The translations under genes were made by a program, and so were the position numbers. The notes below the pieces were generated by a model. That model worked only from the letters and a program-made list of their open reading frames with translations. It did no database searches and was not told where the DNA came from. A stretch of DNA of 64,000 nt from Sodiomyces alkalinus F11 (Eukaryota; Ascomycota; Sordariomycetes; Glomerellales; Plectosphaerellaceae), in the NCBI RefSeq assembly GCF_003711515.1, contig NW_021167087.1, positions 659,959 to 723,958 on the forward strand. Direction: 5' to 3'. Shown one piece after another: positions 24,208-36,293 of this stretch (positions are counted from its first letter, which is position 1; every line of letters begins with the position of its first letter).

Positions 24208-25301
24208 AAAAAGAAAGCTGGCGACCGGAGAGATTAGGGGATGTGCACTAGTTCCGGTTTTCTTTTTGGGCTTGTGTGCGTAGGAGAGGGGCCTGGTTTG
24301 TCCACGCCCGGCAAGTCACGGCATTTACTTTTTATTGTTATTTTCTATTTTCCTTTTTTCCCCCTTTTTTCCGTTGTTTTCGTCTTCCCTTGTGTCTACT
24401 GGCGTCGTTACATACTCTACCTCTGAGATACCTCCAGTCGTTGGATTGATGCGTCGCAAATGTCCTACTTAAATCTATAATATCATCCAGTTTCCCAAGA
24501 TATCACTCCATAGTCGTGTGTCTCTGTGACATTGTCATACGAATGCGCTATTTGTGAGCATTTCTTACGCCGTACCGGGCTTCAGATGTCCACGGTTCAA
24601 AGGTCATCATGTCCGGAACATGTTGACTTGCATTATGTCCCCATGGATGTGGAATTATCATCCCCCGGCTCGGGATCCATCCCAACGATAGACAGGTCAG
24701 TTAGTGTCATCGGGCCGTCCCGAGCGCTAAAGCCTTCCCTTGGTACTCATTGCAGACGTTGGTAGATGAAGGCAACCTCTCACCCCCGAGGGACAGAAAG
24801 TGTAAACGAGGGCTGGGGGGAATCGCAGCAGCGCCTGGCGATGTTTTGCTATCAGACTTCTTACCCGTGCCCGGCTCCATTGCATAAAGGCAAGGTAGTT
24901 GCCAATACGAACAACGGCGTAGGCGTAGCACTTAGGAAAAGACTTGGGTCAGATGATACTGCACTGTGAGGACCGGACGACGTGTATCGGCATGTGAAAA
25001 GAGTGCGCAAGTTGGCTTATATTTACGTGAGAATATGTACATATATAGTTTGGTTATGGACGCTTTAGGAGCCCGATAGAGTGATCAAGCCGAACACCTA
25101 AGAAATGAAGATGGTATGTGAAGTGAAGGCCACGGTCATCAACCCGTCCTCCTATTTCTCGCAAGTCCACGAACGTCAGTCAATGTGTCTGCGGAGCTTG
25201 CAAAACGGTTTCCTCCAGAGAATGGTCGTGTCATTAGCCATCGAAAATCGTATTCCCCCAAATTGCCAGCGTCGTCGCAATGATCAGTCCGGCCCGGCTT
25301 C
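24208..25301. other. Convergent gap between transporter and LPMO
   Basis: 3' flanks of two convergent genes. T-rich at 24315-24395, likely 3' UTR and polyadenylation region of the transporter. No gene is seen. Confidence 0.5.
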
Positions 25302-26393
25302 TTAGCAAGAGCCGACGGGACCACCAGGGGCACTAAGGGGTGTAAACAATAATAGGTTAGCCGTCTGTCACCTTGAGATTATCGAATTGTTTGGACTCAC
25401 GTGTAAGAGGTGGGGATGGGCCAGTAGATGTTGGCGGTCAGGCCGGGGTCGTTGGCGCTGTAGGCGCCGGGGAAGCTCAGCATGCCAGCGGGGCTGTAGC
25501 CGCCCGAGCCGCCGGAGACGTTGATCTGGGCGCAGGAGAGGCTGGTGAAGAAGACAACCGTCAGCATATTTCTAGCCCTCCACGTAGAGTATTGGGAGCA
25601 AGCAAGACTTACTAGAACTGAGGAGCACCGGCGACGTGGAGAGCAATGTGCTCAACACGGAGGAGGTACTGGCCGTTCTCGAGGCACGACGGCAGGCTAA
25701 AGTCGATGGAAGCGGAGTCTAATGGGTATCATTCCGTGTTAGACAATGTCAATGTCCCCTTTCACTTTTTCTTTTCTTTTAACAGGGATGAAGAGAAAAG
25801 GGGGCAACGCACTCATGGTAGGGAAGGTGATGCTGCTGGAGGTGATGGTGGGCTCATCCTGCCAGATCTTGAACCAGACGGCGCCGGAGCCATCCCACTG
25901 GGTGACGTCGGTGCCCGCGGGGACCTTGGCGAGGTAGGCCAGGGCCGGGCCCTCGTGGAAGATGGGCGGGGAGGAGGTGAAGGAGACGGAGGCGCCGGCC
26001 TGGACGTTGAGGACGCCGGTATCGGACCAGGGACCCGAGCCGTTGAGCTCGTAGCATTTAATCTGGGGGCTGGAGACGTTCTCGACGGGGCCGGTGCTCT
26101 GGAAGTTGGCCGTCTGCCGGACGACTTCCCAGTTGGAGGCGGACTGGCCGCCGATCGAGACGGAGGGGAAGACGTCTGCACAGGAGGTTTCTCGGTCAGT
26201 TATGGGCCGGATCAACACGGGAGAATTTTTCCTTTTTTCTGAAAAGAAAACATGCAGATCAGGGCGTTTGTAGATCAGTGCTGATCATAGCCCGGGGGAC
26301 AGAAACGGGGGACGAAGGGGTTAACGAGAGTGTCCAGGACGTACAGTGGGCCGAAGCGGCCGAGGCCAGAGAGAGGAGAGCAGCGGTCTTCAT
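25302..26393 (-). CDS. Secreted lytic polysaccharide monooxygenase, family AA9
   Basis: Five exons (26393-26345, 26175-25813, 25718-25613, 25541-25401, 25332-25302) encode 229 residues. A 15-residue signal peptide (MKTAALLSLASAASA) ends directly before His16, the N-terminal histidine of the copper brace. The second brace histidine is in IFHEGPALAYL and the axial tyrosine in QFYLSCAQ. The segments NWEVVRQTANFQS, CYELNGSGPW, VWFKIWQDEP and YLLRVEHIALHVAG are typical AA9. AA9 enzymes cleave cellulose or hemicellulose oxidatively outside the cell using O2/H2O2 and an electron donor. No cellulose-binding module follows: the protein ends at GGPVGSC. Two NVS sequons and one NGS may be glycosylated. 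The His-Tyr codons flanking intron 1 (CAC T|AC) support the splice. Confidence 0.95.
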
Positions 26394-26533
26394 TGTGAAA
26401 GGGAGAATGACAACTGGGAAGGATGGATGGATAGATAGTTGAATCTGAGAGGACTGGAGACTTCTGGATCGTGGGGTTGAGAAGTGTTCGACGACTGACG
26501 AGCGACTCTCTCTCAGGGGAACCAGACGAGTGT

Positions 26534-26543
26534 TATATATATA
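26534..26543 (-). promoter_or_regulatory. TATA box of the AA9 gene
   Basis: TATATATATA lies 141-150 nt upstream of the AA9 start codon on its sense strand, a usual distance for a strongly inducible fungal gene. Confidence 0.5.
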
Positions 26544-27850
26544 CCTTTTCACACCCTACGGAGCGGCATGCCCAGCTATGAGGACGGTTCGACCACGCCA
26601 GTTGAACCCGCAACCCCACACAGTCTGATGCCAAAGCCTGGCTAGCTGGCTGGCTGTATGGTGTTGGTTGCATGATTGTACGGGTATGGCGCGAAGTAGG
26701 TCCCAAACTTGGCCATACCCGCTTCCCCCTGGGTCCTAGGCCTCGCCTCCACCCCCGACAGACAAGATGGATGTTGAATACGGAGTGTACGGAGTGTTGG
26801 ACGGCAGTCGACTGAAAACAACCGGGCCCGGATAAATCGAAGCAAGGCTGAAGGGGGGCTGGGATGGGAACCGGGAGAAGCAGTCGACGCAACGTCGCGC
26901 AGCCCAATGTCCCCGAACCACACTACTTATCTCTAGAGGACCACCTTAATGGTGTGGCCATCATATAGACGTCCAGTCTCTCGAAATAACGCGGCCGTCA
27001 TCTTCCTCTTTCTCTAGTTACATTACCTATACTGGTAGGCACAGAGGCGGATGTGCGCCATAGACAAGGTCCGAGGAGACATTCTCCTCTGACGCCGGCT
27101 TGGGATGCAGGTGACGAGACAGATTCAAATTATCTACAAGTTGAATGAACCGACACGGGTGCCAACATTCTCCATGATTCCTGGGGTGCGCCTCGGGGGA
27201 AGTGAGCTAGGGGTCTATCCCTGAACGTCCCATCCCATCCCCGGAGCCATGGGAAGATAAAGAAGGGATCGGCACTGGAGCCGGGACTCCAGCCCCGTGA
27301 TCCCGACTACCGGCCGGGGGAAGGGGGGGGGGGAAAGGGGGCGGCATAGTGCGTGCTTCCCCCTTTTGGATTTCTTCAACGTTGTCTTTTCATTCGCATC
27401 CAGTTACCACTCACATTATATGGCCCCTCCTTCCTAATCGAGGTTCTTTTCAAGCTCCGTCTCGGCAGCGTTGGCATGGGCAGAAGAGCCACTTCACACT
27501 GTTGCCCAGTTGTCGATCATTCCCTCATCTTGATCATGTTATATATTTATCCAGCGTGTACAACGTACACCCGGAGAAAATGGAGGGAAGATGAAGAAAA
27601 GAAAAGTCTGGAATAGCATCGCCCCGTCCTGGAGACCAAATGCCCAGCGACACGAGGTCTGAAATATATTGCTTCTTCTCCACTCAACGCTCCCCCTTCT
27701 TCACGAGCCAGTGTCTGGTGACGCGTGCACAAGTCTTGTCAACCATCTTGCAATAAAATCACGATCGAGATGACCGTTTGGTTGGATGCGATGGAAACCC
27801 GTCGAAACCGGATGGTCCCATCGTTGGGCGGCTGCTGTCGGCCGTTTTTG

Positions 27851-27868
27851 TCTCTCTCTCTCTCTCTC
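27851..27868. repeat. CT dinucleotide repeat
   Basis: An uninterrupted (TC)9 microsatellite in non-coding DNA. Confidence 0.85.
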
Positions 27869-29372
27869 CAACTTCGTCTCTCCATAGCCTGTCTCTCATT
27901 ATTTCGGCCATGTTGGCTTCGTTGAGAACACTTCACCTCGCTCACCGTCGACCCGTCATCAACAGTCATCAGACGTATCCCAGACTCACCTCCATACCTC
28001 CTCTCCTAATAAATAGGTGCTTCTACCACTATCCGTAAATCGAAGACCCTGCTTCTCGGAAATCGTCCTGAAGACCAAACGAAACGCCCGCTCCTCGCTG
28101 CCGTTACATTCGGGCTTTTGGACATTACGCACGCCGCACAAAGCAAAGCCCGGTTCATGTCAGCCACGTGCCCCTTCTCGGTAAATGATCGCCATCGGTC
28201 CTTGGCCTCGGATTGTTGTCCTCTGTCTCAGGCTTAATGTACGAATAAGGAGCGGCAGTGTCCGGTGTCTTTTACAGGAAGGAACGCAAAGATACAACCC
28301 TCCGGTAGGCGAACGCGAGATGACGTTGGTGTGCATGTTGGGTGCTGACACTGACACGGAGGGCTTGAGGATGTGGATGTCCGGGTAAGTTCACGACACT
28401 CGCAGGCAGAGAGGAAATAGACAAGAGAGAAGAAGGGGGCGGGGCGGCGTGGGGGGGTTTTCAACTCACGTGCACTCGGGTAAAAGGAGAGACGGGTACC
28501 TAGATATAGGACAAGACGGAACACATCGGGAGAACCTCTGTAATTAGGTACTTGGTGCTACTCTGCACGGCCCGTGCACTTGCCTCGGGTATTTCCGACA
28601 TGACCCGAGGCATTCTCAGACGGAAATGCAAAGAAAATGACCACGGAAGGAATCTCACCACGCAATGGCTTCTTATTCTTTTCTTTCTCTTTTCTTCTTC
28701 TTCTCAGGCCGGTTGGAAAGCTAAATTTATTTGTCGGAAATGAGCCAACTGTCCTGTCTGTCACTCGCGTTTGCGCCGTCAAATGCGTTTGTATACCCGA
28801 GATCCCCAAACCGTTAAGCAGGCCATGCGAACCGGCCTTGGAAGCTTGTCGAGCAGTTTCAAAACATCGGCAAACGAGGTCGAGTACGAATATGGCCGTT
28901 TCAATTGCGGTAGGGACTCAAGGTATTCTCTATTTTTCGGTGCTCATGTTCTCCTCTGTATTGTCTCTCTGAGAAGTGGAACTTGGATAGGGGCCTCCTC
29001 CACTACGTTGACCAAAACCACCAAGGACGACGACAGCGACCATGAGACGACACCACAGGAACGATACGACGCACGCGACGCACGAAGCAACAGAGACCTA
29101 CCCGGTGGAACCTCACAACACACCCAGGGTGACGCGACGATATGGCTTGGAAAGAAAAGAAAAAAAAGAAGATCATAATCATTGCAGACAAAAACCGGCC
29201 CATGTCTAATTTGCTCAAGGGGATATCCCAACGACCTCATCTCATCGCGTCCATTTTCCCAAGATCATAACCCTTTCTTTCTCCGTTTGTGCTTTCCGAC
29301 GAATTTCCCGCGCGTTTCGGCTTTCGGCTTCCGGCGTCCGGCTTCCGCCTTTCGGCTTTCGCACGGCCCAAT

Positions 29373-31209
29373 CTAGAGCTCGCCGAGACCGAGGTGCTGC
29401 GGGTCGGCCTTGACAATGCGCAGGGTGTTGGTGTTGCCCATGCCGCCCTTCCAGCCCTGCACAACCACCACCGTGTCGCCCTCGTTGATCACGTTGAGCT
29501 CCAGGGCGAGCTTGATACCCCACTTGATACGCCTGTCGACATCCTCCTGCCAGTTGACCTTGCTGAAGTCGGGCTTCGACTCGGGGAAGAGGAAAGGGTA
29601 GACGCCACGGTACAGGTGGGCGTAGCGCGACGCCGGGCCGTTGCGCGTCACCATGAAGATGGGGCAGACGGGTCGGTACTTGGAGAGGAGGCGAGCCGAG
29701 TCGCCCGACGTGGAGAGCACGATGATGCCGCCGGCGTTGAGATCCAGCGAGGCCCGGACCGCTGCCATGGCGCACGACTCGACAACACTCACGGGGCGAC
29801 GGATCAGCGTGCACATCTCCTCGAAGTGGGCGACGTAAGGGATCGTGTTCTCGGCCTTGAGGCACGTCTCGTGCATCTCCTTGACCGCCTCGGACGGGTA
29901 GCTGCCCTTGGCCGTCTCTCCCGACAGCATGACGCAGTCGGCGCCGTCGGTGATGGCATTGCCAACGTCGCTGATCTCAGCGCGCGTCGGACGGGGGTTC
30001 TTGATCATCGACTCGAGCATCTGCGTGGCGCAGATGACGGGCTTGCCGGCCATGTTGCACATGGCGATCAGCTTCTTCTGCGCAGCGAACACCTCGGCCG
30101 CGGGGATCTCGATGCCGAGGTCACCACGCGCCACCATGACGCCGTCCGTCTCCGCGAGAATCTCGGGGAAGTTGTTGAGGCCCTGGCGGTTCTCGATCTT
30201 GGCGATGACCTGGATGTGCTTGCCCTCCTCGCCGAGGATCGCGCGGATGTCCTTGATGTCCTGGCCGCGGCGGATGAACGAGGCGAACACCATGTCGACG
30301 TTGTTCTTGACGCCAAACCGCAGGTCGGCCTTGTCCTTCTCGGACAGGGCCGGCAGGTCGACGTCCGTGTTGGGGAGGTTGACACCCTTTCGGGAGGAGA
30401 TGAAGCCGTTGTTGCGGGCGCGCACCTCGACAGTCTTCTCGTCCTTGATGCTGAGGACTTCGAAGGCGAGGACACCATCGTCGACATAGATGACACGGCC
30501 AGGCTCGATGACCTTGGTGATGTTCGCGTAGTCGACATACCTGGAGAGACATTATGTTAGTTGCATCAACAGGTGAGTCTAGGGTGGGTTCCTCATGAAG
30601 AAAAAGGTTAAGAAAAAGAAGAAAAAAAAAAGATCAGGCATGAGAGAAGGGCATCCGGCACGCACATGTTGTCGGTATCGCAGCTGGTGGCATATTGCTC
30701 GTCCGTGGTAATGTTCAGGACTTTGCCCGCAGAGATGGGAATATCCTCATCGTTCTTGGTGTTGCCAGTTCGGATCTCAGGACCCTTAGTGTCGAGGGCA
30801 ATAGCGATCGGGCGGCCCCCTTGGGCCTTCTCTGCGGCGCGAGCATTATCGATGACGCTCTGATGATAGTCGTATGAACCGTGCTAAAGTGGCGCGTTAG
30901 TCAACTCGGACCCCGATGCCAAAAAGAAGAGATGAAGGGAAGGGGGTTTGGGGAGACAAGGCGGAGAAACTGGAAAAATAAGTAAGTTGGAGAAGGCTAG
31001 AAGCATACAGAGAAGTTCATGCGAACAACATTGAGACCCGCCCGGCGCAGCGAGTTGATGGCTTCGACCGAGTTGGTCTTGGGCCCAATGGTGCAGATGA
31101 TGGAGGAGCGGCGGTAATTCCTCTCCGGCTGCACGGCGGTGTCGAGGTTGGCAAGCCAGGAGATCTTGCCGTCGTTAGCCAGGTGGTCCTTTGCTGTGGG
31201 AGTAGTCAT
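29373..31209 (-). CDS. Pyruvate kinase
   Basis: Exons 31209-31009, 30883-30666 and 30540-29373 encode 528 residues, the normal fungal length. It converts phosphoenolpyruvate and ADP to pyruvate and ATP, the last step of glycolysis, in the cytosol. Visible family motifs are [30 protein letters not shown] (active-site Arg and the K+-binding Asn/Ser), [22 protein letters not shown] with the catalytic Lys-Glu pair, [13 protein letters not shown] with the metal-binding Asp, and [10 protein letters not shown]. The C-terminal region contains the allosteric domain ([14 protein letters not shown] and [15 protein letters not shown]). Intron 1 joins MNFS to HGSYDY; intron 2 splits the Met codon before YVDY. 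The sense-strand leader is CT-rich, as in highly expressed glycolytic genes. Confidence 0.97.
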
Positions 31210-32887
31210 GGCGGGCGATGAGACTGATTATTTTGTCGTTGACCGGGTGATAATTTTTTGACTCTTGAGATTAGGTCCGGAAAATCCGGGTTAGATGAGG
31301 GGAGGGGAAGGACGCGGGGATCAACGGGGTAATGAGCGTTGACCTAATGAAAGAGAAAGAGGAGGAAGAAAAGTAAAAGAGTTGACGATAGGCCTTCGCG
31401 ACGAAGAGCGGGGGAAAAGCGAGGCAAGATGAGGGAAACGGGATGATGGGATGATGGTGAAGGAAGGAGGAGGAAAGTGGGAAGGAGAGAAGAAGAGAAA
31501 AAAAGAAGAAGAAGAAAAAAGCAAAAGGATATTCAAACGGACATGCACAATCCGTGAAGCTAGAGTGGTTCCCTGGTTTCCTCGAAGCCCCTCCCGCGCG
31601 AATTGGGTGGTTGCGGTGTTTATTACGGCGTTTGTCTCTGGTGGAGGTGGAGGTATACATACCATGCAATCTGAGTTTCAGTGCCTTCCCCCGCTAACAA
31701 GTATCTCTGGTCTTGGGAAGGAGGTTGGCACCACTGAGACCCCCACCTTCCCACCTGGCTTAGGTGCAATAGGCGGTGATACCACGCCAGTACCGAGCTA
31801 CCATAATGAGTGGCTGACAACTTATCAGGGTCTTCCCTCTCTGGCTTGCTCTCTTAATCGCACTAACGAGTACTTGATGCTGGGAACACGGGCCGTAATG
31901 GGATGGTTTTTTGACCAAAAGGGATTGCGTAACAATTCTCACTCGAACTCAACGCCACTGATAATTAAATCTCGCTCTGACAAATTCCACACGGATTCGC
32001 CGATATGACCAGGAAGGGCAATAGGGGAGGCGAAGAACTGCGAATAGACAATACCTATGTGAAGAAACGGAGAACAGGGGCAAAGAAGCACAGCAAGAAT
32101 GAGGGATTTGAACAACGTTCCGTACGGAGTAGCCCTCCTCGCTTTGAATCCTGCGACAGAGCTGAGTGCCGTATCCTTTTCGCTTGGCTTGTAAGGTAGT
32201 CGGAGGCGTCAGGTCGAGTTAAAGCCCCATGTTCTCTTTCCTTCTAGCCAACCAGGAGTGGGCGGCTTCAGGCAGCTGGTTGAACCCTCCAGCTCTATTT
32301 GTCTTCCGCCTCATTTTACTTCAAGCGCCTCAACAAAACCAGTATCCTGACTGGCTGGTTGGGCCCATCAATTGATAATCTCATTAGCCTCATCGACCCA
32401 TCAGCGTCGCGCCGGGAGATGGACGGACTGCCCTATTCTTGGAGAGCCTATAAACTGGCCCCGTTCTGGCTTCAATTAGCCGCAGGCCATACTAGGCAGG
32501 GATGCATCGGCCCCGATAACCAGGTAAAATGCCTTCCAACGTGGAATTTGTCTTATCGACTTATCGGCAATCGGGGGGCACACGCCACCACCTCTTATCG
32601 AGAGCCCCGCTTGAATTGTTATCGAGAAGGCGGTCAACCTTGTGGTCCCTGCATCCTAACCAACCACATTAATCAGCGAGCTCCGTGCTTCCTTTCTCCA
32701 TTCGTACCGTACTCCGTACCGACAACACAGCAGTCCTGCTTTCTGACCAGTGCCCGACCATCACCATCACTTAGCTGTAATTACCGATAGAGCTCTCTTT
32801 GAGAGGAACGAAATCCAAAAAAAAAGGACCACAAATACAGATCGAACGAAACAAAATACCCTAGAGGAATACATACTTACCGTCAAC
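31210..32887. promoter_or_regulatory. Shared upstream region of pyruvate kinase and the DUF1748 gene
   Basis: Plus-strand 31344-31516 is purine-rich, which is a CT-rich leader for pyruvate kinase. The rest is promoter-like and carries several TTATCG/TTATCA (GATA-type) hexamers at 32550-32625 and the words GTACGGAGTA (32122-32131) and GTACTCCGTAC (32709-32719). No gene is seen. Confidence 0.45.
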
Positions 32888-33445
32888 ATGGTGGTGAGTT
32901 CCCGCCTCCTGGTCCTCTCGCTTCTGCCGCCGGGTAGCAGCCTCTAAAACCGCCGGCAATAGCTCCTCAACCTGCTGACTCTGGGACTCTGGTCGAAGCT
33001 CGGCCGTCTGACACATTACGCCTTTGACGCTGTCCTCAGTATGTCGTCCTGGGGCTTTCCTCCCCCAGACCCCGAAATCCCACCTTCCGACAGGTTACCG
33101 TCCACTGACACTCCGCCCACCTGTCATGTAGTTTCGACCGTCCTCGCTGGCGTGAAACGGTCTACCGGCTTGACGTGAGTTGTCTCATGCACCAACAACC
33201 CCCCTCTCTGCCTGCCCTCTGCCTCGCCTCTCCGATTCTTCTGCGCGGCGACGGAAAACACTCGTATCCGATAAGCTAACGCATGTCCCCGACGCCTCTG
33301 GAACAGTTTCAAAACCGACAAGGCCGCCGGCGAGAACAAGGACGTGTCGACGTGGATCGACAAGTATCTCGGTGTCGGCGAATGGGTCATGGACCAGTCC
33401 GTCGCCATCGCCAGCGCCAGCGGTTGGTTTGAGCGCAGAAGGTGA
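32888..33445 (+). CDS. DUF1748 family small protein
   Basis: Four exons (32888-32893, 32999-33038, 33132-33174, 33307-33445) encode 75 residues. Exon 1 has only ATG GTG before a GTGAGT donor. The product starts MVLGRLTHYAFDAVLISTVL and continues AGVKRSTGLTFKTDK, then WIDKYLGVGEWVMDQSVAIA and ends SGWFERRR. This is the pattern of the fungal DUF1748 family, which consists of proteins of about 75 residues with a hydrophobic N-terminal helix and a conserved GVGEWxMD motif. The biochemical function of the family is not known to me. Each of the three introns falls at a consensus donor and acceptor and restores the frame. Confidence 0.88.
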
Positions 33446-34322
33446 TCCGAAGGCTTGTCGTTGTTCGATTCGGGTCCGCCGGGGATGGTTTCTCCGATAC
33501 AGAAGATGGACGGCTTTGACTCGGCGGTCTATCCACAAATCCGCGGTTGATTGCGAGGCCCGTGCGATGATCATGTCTTGACGATACGATACCAACGGTC
33601 GGACCGAGTTCCTTCACCCACTCACTCACTTCCTATTTGCTACGCCCCCGCCCAGGGAACGCAGCAAAGAACACAACCTGGGCGAATACCCGTTCATATT
33701 GCTTTCTTCCCCACCTTTCACTCACCCCCGTTCTGCTTTTGGCGTTTCGGAAACAGGCGGAGTTGGAAATTCATGGCTTTTATCACGACCGCTCGGCAGG
33801 CTAGCAGAAGTAAACGAAGCAAAATTCAAAGCAGGCAAAGCAAGAGAAAGAAACGGGCGTGACCGAGGCTTTTTATTGCAATCAATCTCCTGTCTCCCCA
33901 CTCGTCCATCCGGGCACTTTCTTTTGTGAAGACGAACTCGTTGGCCTCCCGGCCTCCCGCCTCGGTCTTCCCTACAGCGCAAGAGAAACCCATCTCAGCT
34001 CCGATAGCCGAGGGTTAGGTGGCTTCCTGTTATCCATGGTCCGCTTGCAGTTTCGCCTCCGTTCGTTTCTGGTCCCATTTTTCTTTCTTTGAAGTGCCTT
34101 AAAATGAGTCTATGTTGTGGATGAGTAAATACTACTCTGCATTAGGTATTTTCGAAATAGAGCAATAATGAACTGCTATGCCTGCTCTGCGAGCCCCGGT
34201 TGGAAAAAGGACATTCAAAAGAAAGAAGAAGAAAAAGGAAAAAGAATGGTATCGACATAATATACACCATTGGAAGTTTACGAAAAACAAGGTCCACCCC
34301 AGACATCCTGATTTAGCCCGCA
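33446..34322. other. Convergent gap downstream of DUF1748 and the Atg28-like gene
   Basis: 3' flanks of both genes, with no recognisable feature. Confidence 0.5.
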
Positions 34323-36293
34323 TCAACGTCCTTCATCTTCTTCCGGATCGTGCTCTGCCAAGAACTCCGGTGGTGGCATATCGCTATCGCTCTCTTCCCT
34401 GTTAAAAGGCGGATGCCGAATGACTTTTTTTTCTTCATAGAGAGAGCGGCCCCTGCTACCGTTGAGATCCTCATCCCCTTGAGCCACTAGCAGACCCGGA
34501 GGAACCTCGTTGTCGCTTTCTTCCGTCGGTTCCTCGGTCTTCTGTAGGCGTGCATTCGGGTCAGCAGAAAACACGTCTTCGTCCGCATGCGCAATCAATG
34601 GCTCTCGCAATGTCGTGTTCGCTTCCGTTACACTCTCGACCGCCTGGCGGAGCATCCTTTCCGCCTCTTGGAAGGCCTCCAATTCGGCCCCGATGGCGCA
34701 TATGAGAAGATTCCAATTGTTCGCCTCAGCTTTCTCCGTATAACTTTCAAGTTTGGCTATCGCCTCCCCCATGCTTGACAGCTGGGAGCGCATCGCCTCT
34801 TCGAGTGACGGCGCCTTTCCTTTACCCTTGCCGGAAACTTCGCCTTTCATAAGTTTGCGCAGCTCGGATTCGAAAGTGGTGACAAGAGTCGTGCAGTCCC
34901 GCCAGAGCTTGAGCCCGTCTGCTAACGCTTCCCGTTCCTTTTCGACTTGCTTCTTGCGGGCCTCGAGCAGTCCCACTTCGCCCTGCCACCACTCCGCCGC
35001 CATCTCCACGGTTCTCCGTTCCGGTATGAGCTGAAGGAACTCGGCCCCGTTGGGAAGGTTGTCCGGATCAAAGTGGCCGTCGGGGTCACCCGCCAATCCG
35101 TTGACGAGAATATCAACATCGAGAGGTTCAACGGGCGGCCGGCGCATCAAGGACGCCACTTCGCCCTCCACCTCCTTGAGCGCGCCGCGATAACCGCTGA
35201 GCCCGGCCTCGCGGCGGTTTCTCACATCGTCCATCCTGCGCTGCAACCATCTCCGGCGATTCCGCATCCCGACGAGCCTTTCCTCGAGCTCACGGATTTC
35301 GCTGTCGAGTGAAGTGTGTTGGGACTTGAGCTCTCTGAGTTCCGTCGCAAGAAGCTCCTCCCCGTCCTCGGCCAGCAGGCGCAGCTCATCTGACAGGGCT
35401 TCCCGCCGCGTGGCCAAATCCTGCAGGCGGCCAAGGGCCTCTTTGCGTTCCGACAAAGCTGCGTCAACGCAGGCGTCTTCTTCCGCTTTGAGGTTTTCCA
35501 GCGCCATCATGGACTTGCGGAGACCGGCGCGTGCCTCTCGGAGTCCGGTCGACTTGGATGGTTTGGGCTGTCGGACGGGGATAATGTCTCCACGAGGCGT
35601 GGCACGGTCGGGGAGGTCCAGAGAGGCCATCATGCGCGATTTGGACGTCACCGTAGAGTAGAAGGTGGCAGTGGGCGTGCTGCTTCCGTCATCGTCGCTG
35701 AAATGTTCGCGTTCGCTCGTAGCAGAAGACGGAAAAGGAGTCACGGAACTTCCGGCCACCAGTCCTGAGGCTTGCATGTCGAGCAGAGTCTGTAGCTCCT
35801 TCCCGATGGCCTTCTCCCGCCGCTGCAACAACCCCCAAACAGAATCCGACGATGCGACGCTTTGCAAGGGCGGTGTGCTTTGGAAGCGGACACTCCGTGA
35901 GCCCGCTTGGCTCAGCTTGACGCTGGCCCCCTTGCTAGCCCTCCGGTCCTTGAAGGCTGTGTGGGACGACGGACTAGAATTGCGGGACATCATGACTGAA
36001 GCAGCGACTGGAGGCGGGGGTCCGTCGAACACGGGACGGGGTTTTCGCTTGGAATCTGAGCCGACGGAGCTCGCATTTTCTGACCAGGGATCTTTGGGGG
36101 ATAGAGAACGTCGGGACTCTCGCCCCCAGCGCATGATGGGGTTCTTCGATAGCAGTGTCTCCTCGGTGGTTGGGGAAAGCTCTTGGAGATTGTAATCGTC
36201 GGATGTTCTCCTCTTGTGATGGAGTGGAAGTAACGATGCGCTATCTTGAGGAATTAATCGCTCGAGAAAGGCCGATGCTCTGGAGGCCGGCAT
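34323..36293 (-). CDS. Coiled-coil protein, probably Atg28-like
   Basis: One exon of 656 residues from the ATG at 36293 (MPASRASAFLERLIPQDSAS). The same frame is open for another 168 codons upstream but that part looks like leader. Residues 1-250 are Ser/Pro-rich and disordered. Next comes SVWGLLQRREKAIGKELQTL, then long heptad-rich stretches (about 320-470 and 490-600) with many Glu, Leu and Arg, predicted coiled coils. The tail is acidic. The layout, and the segment before GLVAG, recall fungal proteins annotated as autophagy-related protein 28, a pexophagy factor described in yeasts. I cannot confirm orthology without a search; a structural coiled-coil protein of other function is possible. 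Confidence 0.6.
   Translation of the reverse strand: MPASRASAFLERLIPQDSASLLPLHHKRRTSDDYNLQELSPTTEETLLSKNPIMRWGRESRRSLSPKDPWSENASSVGSDSKRKPRPVFDGPPPPVAASVMMSRNSSPSSHTAFKDRRASKGASVKLSQAGSRSVRFQSTPPLQSVASSDSVWGLLQRREKAIGKELQTLLDMQASGLVAGSSVTPFPSSATSEREHFSDDDGSSTPTATFYSTVTSKSRMMASLDLPDRATPRGDIIPVRQPKPSKSTGLREARAGLRKSMMALENLKAEEDACVDAALSERKEALGRLQDLATRREALSDELRLLAEDGEELLATELRELKSQHTSLDSEIRELEERLVGMRNRRRWLQRRMDDVRNRREAGLSGYRGALKEVEGEVASLMRRPPVEPLDVDILVNGLAGDPDGHFDPDNLPNGAEFLQLIPERRTVEMAAEWWQGEVGLLEARKKQVEKEREALADGLKLWRDCTTLVTTFESELRKLMKGEVSGKGKGKAPSLEEAMRSQLSSMGEAIAKLESYTEKAEANNWNLLICAIGAELEAFQEAERMLRQAVESVTEANTTLREPLIAHADEDVFSADPNARLQKTEEPTEESDNEVPPGLLVAQGDEDLNGSRGRSLYEEKKVIRHPPFNREESDSDMPPPEFLAEHDPEEDEGR

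Larger units (their letters stand above)
26394..29372. other. 3-kb stretch: LPMO promoter and 3' flank of pyruvate kinase
   Basis: No gene is supported. It holds a tandem pair of TACGGAGTG words at 26779-26796, a G-rich run near 27316-27332, a CT dinucleotide repeat at 27851-27868 and scattered short frames without domains. A distant promoter for the LPMO is plausible but not shown. Confidence 0.45.

Noticed and set aside
21768..26393. Sugar transporter plus LPMO as a cellulose-utilisation cluster
   Set aside because: Only two genes, convergent with a 1.1-kb gap, and no cellobiohydrolase, glucosidase or regulator nearby. Proximity alone is weak.
29289..30560. 423-codon open frame antisense to pyruvate kinase
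   Set aside because: Mirror of the strongly codon-biased pyruvate kinase exon; the sequence (runs of [15 protein letters not shown] type) is typical of an antisense shadow.
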